This document shows, piece by piece, positions 53,782-61,616 of a DNA stretch of 64,000 nucleotides. A model generated the notes under the pieces. That model worked only from the letters and a program-made list of their open reading frames with translations, searched no databases and had not been told where the DNA came from. Positions within the stretch are counted from its first letter, which is position 1. Every line of letters begins with the position of its first letter. This stretch comes from Candidatus Rifleibacteriota bacterium. GTDB lineage: Bacteria; Muiribacteriota; Ozemobacteria; Ozemobacterales; Ozemobacteraceae. The position numbers were made by a program, and so were the translations under genes. Where the stretch lies: positions 1 to 64,000 of the forward strand of contig JAHISQ010000021.1 of NCBI GenBank assembly GCA_018818125.1, written 5' to 3'.

Positions 53782-56703
53782 TTAACTGAAAACAACGATA
53801 ATCATGGTTGAGTCGTCTTGCAGCTCATTATTGCCGGTCATCAAGCGATGGGCAGACATGAGGTTATTGAAATATTTATGTGGGCAAACATCATAGCTTT
53901 GCACTGCCAGCCGTTTAAAGGTGTCCAGTCCTACCATCTGCCCGCGCATGTCCCTGGCTTTTATCAGGCCATCAGTATAAAGCAACAATGCTTCGCCTGG
54001 CGAGAAGGACATTTCAATGCTTTTGAATACAGGTCTTTTTAAAGCGCCCAACCGAGGACCAGGCAGGGAAATCTCGCTCACACTCTGCAACTCAGGGTGA
54101 ATAATCAGCGGCGGCCAGCTTCCAGCATTAGTGTAGCAAGCCTTCAAATTCTGCATATCAACATTGAAGAACTGGAAAGCCATCGTTTTCACCTGATCCT
54201 GCTTGGTTGCAGCTATAAGCCTATGCATTCTTAACAGTAATTCAGCCGGCGAATTGTGCAGGTCTTCAAGCTTCATTATGGCAGCCTTTGCCATCGCCAT
54301 TATCAGCGCCGCGCCGACTCCATGCCCCGACACATCACCGGTTAACAGACATAAATTTCCTATATTGCTTGTAAAGCAATCGTAGTAATCGCCACCGAGA
54401 TCACCCAGTGAAAAACTCTGAGCATGAATGCTGCAGTTGGCAAATTCTGGCAGCTGCTTTGGCAATAGATGCTCCTGGACAGCCCCAGCCACTTTCAGCT
54501 CTTCAAGATCAATCATCGTGGTATTAAAGACTTCCGCCATTTCGCCAAATTCGTCACGACCCAGTCCAGGGAGACGTGCTTCAAAATTGCGTAGCCGAAT
54601 TGCATCAGCACCTTCTGCCAGTATGCGCAAAGGAAACAGAAAGCTATAAGACAGGATCTGCCCAAGAATTAAAGCCAAGACAAGCGAAACAATGCCAAAT
54701 GTAACCAGACGACTTTTTTCACGATATATCTGATCCTTAATTTTGCTGACAGGATAAAGGGCAAACAGGCTGAAATTCGCAAGAGATTTGCCGCGCAAAC
54801 CCATTATCAGATAATCCTGATGATCCAGAGTGACAAACTGTCTGGGAGGAACCGGGCGGTGGGTAAATTGCCCAACATAGTCACGCAAAACAGTATTTTT
54901 CACAACACTTTTCGGGAAGTAAAGATCGGATTCTTCATTGATTATGCCAAGCTGTAGATCAGGAATATTTCTATTGGCGTTAAGAAATTGCCTTTTGATG
55001 TAACCATCTTCCAAAATATCAGGACCCCAGATCGTCATTTGCAGAAAATCATATTTATTGCCGGAAAATAGTGACATCAGCTCAATATAGGCCAGATTGC
55101 TGCGCTGGGCCAAGCCCATGAGGGTTATCTGCCCATTTGCCCGTAAAAATTCACTCTGTACCTCTAAAAGCGACTTCTGCATTATTGATTCTGCCAGCAT
55201 TTCGATTTCTGTGGCGGCAGCTGAATCTGATGGATCCCCATTAAGATTTGCCAATATAAACCGAATGAGTGTTGTGATAGCCTTTGCTTCATCGTCACGC
55301 TTTTTCCGGCTGTCTTGTTTGAGTTGTTCGGTTAAAAATGAAGTGCGTTGCCCATTAAGATACACAGCGTCACGGGTGCCAATAAAATCTGCGGCACTGG
55401 CAACCATATACTGCCGCAGATCAGTGGGGTCTTCTATATCCTGCACGAGCTTTTCGGAAAAGATTTTATAAGAAGCCGCGGTAAGCCCTCTGGTGAGAAT
55501 GCTTTCTTTTAAATCGGCAATTGCATCTTTGATGCGAAAAACTCTAAGAGCCTCTTCTGATTTGAAGCGCTCATCAAAATTCTTTAAAAAATGTGTACCC
55601 TGCGCATGGAGATCATCAAACATTGCGTATTGCTTCTGATTAAGATAGTCATAGCCAACAAAAAACAACATGGTCAAAGGCAAACCGCTGGAGTAAATGA
55701 ACAATAGAAAAAGTTTGCGTGAGATGGAAAAACGTATGGACAATACCTTAAGTTCAGCAAGTCCACTGACCAAAAAAGCAGACAACAGCATCAGCCAGAC
55801 AAATGAAGCATTTACTTTACCGGCAGATATTTTATTCTTGCTGACGCAGGCAAACAAAGTAAGATCTTCTCCGACAATTCTTAAAAAAAAGTGCGCCTGC
55901 GGCGTTGCAAATTTCACACCGTTTTTAAGACTATGCTGCTCAAGAATTCTGGTTGCAAAATCCTTGTCTGGAATCTCTCCACTGGCCTTAACCTTATCAT
56001 TGCGAACAAAACCCAGAATATATGAAGCACTGTTGTCATGAAGATAGTTCATATAGTAATCCAAGCCTTTGCTGGCACCTTTAACAATCTCCGGTTTAAC
56101 CAATATCACAAGCGTAAGCCCTTTGAAGCTTCCAATCCAGCACAGTGGACTTTGCCTGGAACTGTCAAACGCCAACAGCCGCCGGTTTTTTTGTGATAAA
56201 CAACCAGTCATGGATGAAAAAATCACTTGCGGCCCGAAAAGACGCCGGGCGTTGTCGATTTCTTCATTACTCGGCTCGAAATCCTTTGCTTTTTTAGTAA
56301 ATAAATCATTTATGCTGCGCAACCCCATTTTCCAGTCGCCAGAAAAACTTTCTGGATCAACGGTTGAATCGAGCAGTCGATTGGATGGGGCCCAGAGCAT
56401 ATAGTCAAATCCGGCGTCCAGACGCTTATGATAGTTCCTTATTACAGCCACCGGGTTACCGCGCAGCATTTCATAGAATGCTCGATAAAATGTTTGAGCC
56501 ATAAATTCTTCGGTAGCAGCATGAGTAGCAAAGCTGGCCAGGGTCTCCTCGATTTTCTGCTCTACCGCGATTAAGCCATCGTTGTATCTGAGCTGATCTA
56601 TGTGACGAAGACCGGCATGAAACAACAAACCAGGAATAAGCAGAAAAACAGCAGTTTGCAGCAACCACAGACTTAATCGTTTTAATGCCGCGCCAGAAAT
56701 CAT
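53782..56703 (-). CDS. Membrane receptor PP2C/SpoIIE phosphatase, divergent A-type (pair 5)
   Basis: 973 aa. TM1 about 11-30 (SLWLLQTAVFLLIPGLLF). Domain 1: YMLWAPSN, RLFGPQ, LAFDSSRQSPLCW. TM3 region RKLFLLFIYSSGLPLTMLF. Domain 2: EIEMLAESIMQKS, NRNIPDLQ. HAMP with LGRDEFGEMAEVFN. PP2C: GGDYYD (D772), GDVSGHG (D790), YTDG (D911), QDD (963-964), so metal ligands are intact, but several subfamily positions differ: NAGSWPP replaces NAGGCSP, TMAFQFF replaces IMTFQYL, and TDGLIKAR has Lys where all others have Glu. It is the most diverged A copy. AAAGGAG lies 10 nt before the ATG; start and the B-type stop overlap by 4 bp. Confidence 0.91.
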   Translation of the reverse strand: MISGAALKRLSLWLLQTAVFLLIPGLLFHAGLRHIDQLRYNDGLIAVEQKIEETLASFATHAATEEFMAQTFYRAFYEMLRGNPVAVIRNYHKRLDAGFDYMLWAPSNRLLDSTVDPESFSGDWKMGLRSINDLFTKKAKDFEPSNEEIDNARRLFGPQVIFSSMTGCLSQKNRRLLAFDSSRQSPLCWIGSFKGLTLVILVKPEIVKGASKGLDYYMNYLHDNSASYILGFVRNDKVKASGEIPDKDFATRILEQHSLKNGVKFATPQAHFFLRIVGEDLTLFACVSKNKISAGKVNASFVWLMLLSAFLVSGLAELKVLSIRFSISRKLFLLFIYSSGLPLTMLFFVGYDYLNQKQYAMFDDLHAQGTHFLKNFDERFKSEEALRVFRIKDAIADLKESILTRGLTAASYKIFSEKLVQDIEDPTDLRQYMVASAADFIGTRDAVYLNGQRTSFLTEQLKQDSRKKRDDEAKAITTLIRFILANLNGDPSDSAAATEIEMLAESIMQKSLLEVQSEFLRANGQITLMGLAQRSNLAYIELMSLFSGNKYDFLQMTIWGPDILEDGYIKRQFLNANRNIPDLQLGIINEESDLYFPKSVVKNTVLRDYVGQFTHRPVPPRQFVTLDHQDYLIMGLRGKSLANFSLFALYPVSKIKDQIYREKSRLVTFGIVSLVLALILGQILSYSFLFPLRILAEGADAIRLRNFEARLPGLGRDEFGEMAEVFNTTMIDLEELKVAGAVQEHLLPKQLPEFANCSIHAQSFSLGDLGGDYYDCFTSNIGNLCLLTGDVSGHGVGAALIMAMAKAAIMKLEDLHNSPAELLLRMHRLIAATKQDQVKTMAFQFFNVDMQNLKACYTNAGSWPPLIIHPELQSVSEISLPGPRLGALKRPVFKSIEMSFSPGEALLLYTDGLIKARDMRGQMVGLDTFKRLAVQSYDVCPHKYFNNLMSAHRLMTGNNELQDDSTMIIVVFS

Positions 56704-59657
56704 ATGCTGGTTGCTCCTTTGAAACGAATCAGAACAATAGTGATATCGTCTTCCACACTTGCTGACCAGTCCAGGTTTGCCTGATAGATATTATTGTAAT
56801 ACTGCTCCACATCCTTATGCCAGGCATGTTTCGCCAGTTCCAGCAATCCATTCGGCCCGTATTCAACATCATCACTATTTCTGGCTTCGAGCATGCCATC
56901 ACTGTAAAGAATTAGCGTATCACCTGATTTAATATCAAGATCGTAATTCTTATACCGGGCACGCCGCGAAATCCCGACCGGAGAACCAACTATCTCAACA
57001 AAAGCTGATGTCTTACCAGTATCTGAGACAACTATCGGATAACAGTGCCCGGCGTTTGCAAAACTGCATGCCCCGGTATTGTCATCCATTACCAGATACT
57101 GACAGGTCATCATACGCTTAAAGCTATCACTCTTTAGTCGATAAAGAACATTGTGCAATGATGTGAGTAATAGAGCCGGGTCGTGCAGACTTTCCTCGTC
57201 TATCATTACAATTGCTTTGGCCATAGCCATTATCAAGGCAGCCGGAATTCCGTGCCCGGCGACATCGCCCAGAAACACTCCAGTCTTGCCTGATTCCGGC
57301 CGGCAATAATCAAAATAGTCACCACCCAGCCTGGTCATCGAAATGCTTTTTGCGTATATCTCAACATTGCCACTCTGGTAATAAGCCTCTGGCAAAAGTG
57401 TTGTCTGAACAATCTTGCCAATCTCAAGATCGCGCATGCCGGCCATGGTTGAATTAAATACCCGACCAAGATCCCCAAATTCATCCTCACTGCAGATAGT
57501 ATTTCGAAAACTGAAATTGCGCTGGCCAATCTGTTTAACGGACTCAGCCAGTTGGCGAACTGGCTCAAGGAATTGTCGAGTCAATGCATAAACCACGCCG
57601 GAAACAATCAAAAGACTCAAGATGCTCAGCCACATCAACTGTGTTTGTGCCTTTTCAACGGCAGTCTCTATTGCATCTGCGGGAATTACAGCGGCCAGAG
57701 AAAGATTGTCGAGCTGACGACCAGCCAGAGCGGTTACAATGTATCTTCTTCCAGCATGGTACAGAGCATTCTCGTTGGCAGATTGCAAGTTAAAAGCCTT
57801 CTGAAGAACAGGTCTGAGCTTCACGTCAGGAATCCCACAATTTCCAACCAGATTGCTACTGTGTTGAGCAAGGGCAAGAAGATACATTCCACTGCCCTCA
57901 AAATTGTTCAGTTCTTTAGCCTGATTCTTCGCATAAAACTCCTGCACCTGGTTCTGAATCCATGACAATATCAACAATGAATGGAAAGAACGGTTCTCTT
58001 TATCGCCCAAAAAAGTGATATAACAAAAGCGTAGTTCGGTGCCGAAAGCAAACATTTCAATCCTGTCAGTGACTTGCAGCAGCGATTGAAGCATGACAAG
58101 ATCTGCGCCGGTCATAGAGTTTTTCGACAACTCAAAGTAACTGGAAGTGCTTGTCATTTCGTTCGCATCTTTTTGCCCACTGTCAAAGGTGCGATTTGCA
58201 AAATTCAAGGCATGCCCGGCAAAGAGTTTGAGCATGGTCTGCGACTGTGCTTTGCGGGATCTGCGATAACCCAGCTTCACTTCACCGTCAGCTCCAAACA
58301 CATAAGCGTCCTCGGCATCAAGCGCTTCTACCGTAGATTTGAAAAATGGAATATCGTCGGTATTCGGTACCCTGTTTACTACCTCGGCAGAATACGAAGC
58401 AAGCCTGGCTCTTGTTTGCCCTTCAAGAACATTGCGAAACCTTTTGAATCCTGTATCTACTTCTTCGAGCAGTCGAGCTTGATCTCGATGCACTGCATGT
58501 AACAGTGAGCCTTCCAGTTGTTGTAAATATTCATGTCCGATTGTGCCAAGAATCAGCAGTGGCAGGCCATTCGCATAGATAAATAGCAATGCAATACGAG
58601 TTCTAATCGAAAAAGTTATGCGCTTGAGGCGCAGAGCGTAACAATAAAAAACAAACAGCATAATCAGCACTGCTGATACCAGCTTTGCAAAAAATCTGGC
58701 CTTTTGCTGCTGCGGATATCCGTGCAGTAGTTTCTTTTTATCAACCAAGCAATAGCCGCGCAAATATGGGTCGAGCAGTTTGAAAGCAACCAGATAATCT
58801 TTTAGCTCCCGGTGCGGAAGTGAGGCATTTTCAAATTTACCCAGCTCTATCAGCAAATGTCTGTCAAAATCTGATCTGGCCTGATAATCCTTTAACTTTC
58901 GAATATCGATAAATGAGGTGCTAATTTTATCGCCCTTGCTGTTGAGTTCAGCTCTGGCGTTTGCCACACCTATGTGTTCATGCTTTGACTGTGGATTGGC
59001 AGCACAAAAAATTGTAAAATCACGGCGGGAGTCAAACCAGAAAAGTGGAAATCGCTCAGGTGTGTCAGCAAGAATAAAGCGGCCATTGTCACCTTTTTGA
59101 AAAGGCAGACGTAAATGAGAAGGAACGAGAAATCGCCCAAGATAGGCTCGAAAAAGATTGATGCGCTTTTCCACTACCGGCAATAGCTCGGGAAAGCCTG
59201 GATAATCAGCATAACAATGATTAGCAATTTCGCAAAAAAAGTCATACAGATTGTTAACTATGTATCTGTAGCTCTTTTCATCAGTAAGTTCATCAACCGT
59301 TTTGCCACGAGCATCCCACACAATAAATTTCAGCAGCCCAGGATACTGAGATTTGATGCCCTTTATGCTGCTTTTTAGACTTGTCAGAGGTTGTGAACTT
59401 TTATCTGCCTTATCTACGTGCCGTTTCATAAGTTTGTGCAGATAGGAGGCAAGCTCGACGTTCTGACTCAAATAATCAAGCCGCGTATCCATTTCGGCAA
59501 ATGTCTGCTGGCATTCATTCTCGCTACGAAGCCGCAGCATGCTATCTATAAGGACATTGACAAGAAGCAACGGGATCAGGATAAAACACAAAAAAGCACT
59601 CAACCAGGATAACGTCCGGTATCTGCTGAAAATATTGCTTTCTTGGCTCTCTCTCAT
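56700..59657 (-). CDS. Membrane receptor PP2C/SpoIIE phosphatase, B-type (pair 5)
   Basis: 985 aa, first gene of the long block. TM1 about 16-37 (LSWLSAFLCFILIPLLLV). Domain 1: FIVWDARG, LTDEKSYRYIV, YLGRFLVP, FWFDSRRDF. TM3 region IRTRIALLFIYANGLPLLIL. Domain 2: CYITFLGD, LLILSW. HAMP with CSEDEFGDLGRVFNS. PP2C: GGDYFD (D780), GDVAGHG (D798), YSDG (D920), EDD (970-971), NAGHCYP, VGISRR. No ribosome binding site precedes the ATG; upstream are TATATGG and TAAAAT close to the start, so the message may be nearly leaderless. The transcription unit begins just past the rubrerythrin terminator. Confidence 0.92.
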   Translation of the reverse strand: MRESQESNIFSRYRTLSWLSAFLCFILIPLLLVNVLIDSMLRLRSENECQQTFAEMDTRLDYLSQNVELASYLHKLMKRHVDKADKSSQPLTSLKSSIKGIKSQYPGLLKFIVWDARGKTVDELTDEKSYRYIVNNLYDFFCEIANHCYADYPGFPELLPVVEKRINLFRAYLGRFLVPSHLRLPFQKGDNGRFILADTPERFPLFWFDSRRDFTIFCAANPQSKHEHIGVANARAELNSKGDKISTSFIDIRKLKDYQARSDFDRHLLIELGKFENASLPHRELKDYLVAFKLLDPYLRGYCLVDKKKLLHGYPQQQKARFFAKLVSAVLIMLFVFYCYALRLKRITFSIRTRIALLFIYANGLPLLILGTIGHEYLQQLEGSLLHAVHRDQARLLEEVDTGFKRFRNVLEGQTRARLASYSAEVVNRVPNTDDIPFFKSTVEALDAEDAYVFGADGEVKLGYRRSRKAQSQTMLKLFAGHALNFANRTFDSGQKDANEMTSTSSYFELSKNSMTGADLVMLQSLLQVTDRIEMFAFGTELRFCYITFLGDKENRSFHSLLILSWIQNQVQEFYAKNQAKELNNFEGSGMYLLALAQHSSNLVGNCGIPDVKLRPVLQKAFNLQSANENALYHAGRRYIVTALAGRQLDNLSLAAVIPADAIETAVEKAQTQLMWLSILSLLIVSGVVYALTRQFLEPVRQLAESVKQIGQRNFSFRNTICSEDEFGDLGRVFNSTMAGMRDLEIGKIVQTTLLPEAYYQSGNVEIYAKSISMTRLGGDYFDYCRPESGKTGVFLGDVAGHGIPAALIMAMAKAIVMIDEESLHDPALLLTSLHNVLYRLKSDSFKRMMTCQYLVMDDNTGACSFANAGHCYPIVVSDTGKTSAFVEIVGSPVGISRRARYKNYDLDIKSGDTLILYSDGMLEARNSDDVEYGPNGLLELAKHAWHKDVEQYYNNIYQANLDWSASVEDDITIVLIRFKGATSI

Positions 59658-59690
59658 TGAATGATTTTACCATATAGAAGCTGGCAGGTA

Positions 59691-59723
59691 AAAAAAGACC
59701 GCCAGTTTCCCGGCGGTCTTTTT
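59691..59723. terminator. Intrinsic terminator after rubrerythrin
   Basis: GACCGCC (59697-59703), an 8-nt loop and GGCGGTC (59712-59718) form a perfect 7-bp stem, flanked by A6 on one side and T5 on the other, so it works on both strands. It separates the efflux/rubrerythrin unit from the phosphatase block. Confidence 0.85.
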
Positions 59724-59796
59724 ATGTTCAGAATTTGTGGGCCATTGCAAGGAACTCTAGCCCCGAGCAATCTGTTCAAACTCAGTGGGCGATAGA

Positions 59797-60390
59797 CTAG
59801 TAGTTTTCGACCCAGACCTCAAAATACTCGCGGCCGTGGTCGCAAACCGGGCATTTCGGCGGAGCTTCGATGTTTTCAACAATGTGTCCACAATTGACGC
59901 ACTTCCAGTAAACCTTACCATCTTTCTTGAAAACGGTATGATTCTGTACGCTATCGTGCAGCTTGCGATAGCGTGCTTCGTGCCTTGCTTCAACCTTGGC
60001 GATATTTTTGAAAACGGCGGCGATATCTTCAAAACCTTCTTCTTTGGCAATTTTGGCGAAGCCGGCATAGAGATCTGTCCATTCTTCCTTTTCGCCATCA
60101 GCAGCATACTGAAGATTTTTCAGAGTATCTGCATAAGCTACCGGGTAACCGGCATTGTTTATAACGACTACTTCTCCGTCCATGCCGTATTTGAGAAGCT
60201 GTTTCATAAACAGTTTGGCATGTTCCTTTTCGTTCTCGGCGGTTTCAAGAAAGATGCCGGATATCTGCAGAAAACCTTCCTTTTTAGCTACTGATGCGTA
60301 ATAGGTATAGCGATTGCGCGCCTGTGATTCTCCAGCAAAAGCTTTCATGAGATTCTCAGCAGTACGGGTACCCTTTAACACTTTGCTCAT
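59797..60390 (-). CDS. rbr: Rubrerythrin
   Basis: 197-aa non-haem diiron peroxidase of anaerobes and microaerophiles, reducing hydrogen peroxide in the cytoplasm. The four-helix domain has the iron ligands in [12 protein letters not shown] (E21), [11 protein letters not shown] (E51, E54, H57) and [10 protein letters not shown] (E134, H137). The C-terminal rubredoxin-like domain has C164-x2-C167 and C180-x2-C183 (CVNCG, CPVC). AGGAGGA lies 8 nt before the ATG, a strong site. The adaptor gene of the efflux system ends 50 bp upstream, and a terminator follows. Confidence 0.96.
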   Translation of the reverse strand: MSKVLKGTRTAENLMKAFAGESQARNRYTYYASVAKKEGFLQISGIFLETAENEKEHAKLFMKQLLKYGMDGEVVVINNAGYPVAYADTLKNLQYAADGEKEEWTDLYAGFAKIAKEEGFEDIAAVFKNIAKVEARHEARYRKLHDSVQNHTVFKKDGKVYWKCVNCGHIVENIEAPPKCPVCDHGREYFEVWVENY

Positions 60391-60440
60391 AAACTTGTTC
60401 CTCCTGGTGTAATATTATTGATATAAGCAGAAGCCTGTGA

Positions 60441-61616
60441 TCAGCTTCTGGGATTACCCTGAATTATCTGGCCGGCCTTGAGACCTGAAATGACTTCACG
60501 CATGCCATTGCCGACATCGACGCTTCTGATCTGTCTTCTCAGCAGTCGACCATTTTCGACCTCAACCACAGATTCGAGCTGACCGGTTTTGATTATAGCA
60601 GATTCCGGAATTATTATGACCTTTTTGTCTGACTTGAGCGGAATGCGAATTGTACCAAACATTCCCGGCATCAAACCATCAGCATTATCGATGCAGACCT
60701 TAACCAGAAAAGTTCGGCTGCGTGGATCGACCGAAGGAACGATCTCGCGGACTGTACCCTGATAGCTGGTGCCGAGAGCGGGAACAGCATAATCAACCTT
60801 GGCGCCGATGACAACTTCTTTAACCAGTGATTCGCGCACCGGCACTTCGAGCAGCAGGCTGTTGGGATCGAAAAGCCTGAGCATTACCGAGGCAGGATTG
60901 CCAAGATCACCTGGATCAGCAAGTCGTTCCGCGACCAGCGCATCGATAGGACTGTTTAACGTAGCATAACCGAGACCGGCCTGTGCCTGCTTTATGCCCT
61001 GCGCGGCGGCAGCAGCGTTGGCAGCAGCTCCCGTGCGGTTCTGGCTGGCCTGATGTAATCCTGCTTCAGCCTGTTTAAAGGCGGATATTGCCTGATCGTA
61101 ATCCCGGCGGGAAATAGCATTCTTCTCGAACAATGATTTATTTCTTTCGAGATCCTTGCTGGCCATGTCAAGAACTGCCTGTGCGGCCTTAACCTGTTCG
61201 TCTGCTGCAGCAACAGCAGCGTTGGCGGCGCGGAGCTGATCCTGCCCCTTCGAAACGCCCGCAGAAAGATCCTGCGCGTCAAGCACAGCGAGAACATCAC
61301 CGATCTTTACGCTATCGCCGCTGCGAACCTTTATTTCTACGATTCGCGCTACTATTCTCGGCATTATATCTACTTCATTGCGACTTCTGACCGTGCCAAT
61401 TGCCTTGTAAAAATCTGGCTTTGCAGTGTCTTCGACCTTTATCGTCGCCCCGATGTTTTCTGGCTTTTCCTGATTCATTCCCGGTAAAATCTGGCCGGTG
61501 GCAAAGAAACCACCCTGGAATAACATCAAGAAGAGCAAAGCGCCAACTCCGACCATTGGCCCGAAGTAATGCCCTAGTTTAGTATTTGCTGAAGTTTTAT
61601 TCTGGGTTTCGCTCAT
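60441..61616 (-). CDS. RND efflux periplasmic adaptor (membrane fusion protein)
   Basis: 391 aa. An N-terminal membrane anchor at about 20-42 (VGVGALLFLMLFQGGFFATG) is followed by the usual adaptor parts: lipoyl half (VRSGDSVKIGDVLAVLDAQDL), a helical hairpin of about 90 residues (rich in Ala/Gln, DLERNKSLFEKNAISRRDYD), the second lipoyl half (GLGYATLNSPIDALVAER) and beta-barrel (VDPRSRTFLVKVCIDN, LMPGMFGTIRIPL). It links an RND pump in the inner membrane to an outer-membrane channel, which implies a diderm envelope. Its start overlaps the pump gene stop by 4 bp. No outer-membrane factor is in the window. Confidence 0.92.
   Translation of the reverse strand: MSETQNKTSANTKLGHYFGPMVGVGALLFLMLFQGGFFATGQILPGMNQEKPENIGATIKVEDTAKPDFYKAIGTVRSRNEVDIMPRIVARIVEIKVRSGDSVKIGDVLAVLDAQDLSAGVSKGQDQLRAANAAVAAADEQVKAAQAVLDMASKDLERNKSLFEKNAISRRDYDQAISAFKQAEAGLHQASQNRTGAAANAAAAAQGIKQAQAGLGYATLNSPIDALVAERLADPGDLGNPASVMLRLFDPNSLLLEVPVRESLVKEVVIGAKVDYAVPALGTSYQGTVREIVPSVDPRSRTFLVKVCIDNADGLMPGMFGTIRIPLKSDKKVIIIPESAIIKTGQLESVVEVENGRLLRRQIRSVDVGNGMREVISGLKAGQIIQGNPRS

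Noticed and set aside
53682..53795. N-terminal extension of the pair-4 B-type phosphatase to a TTG at 53795
   Set aside because: All other B-type proteins lack it, and the spacer contains a terminator hairpin; the ATG at 53681 is preferred.
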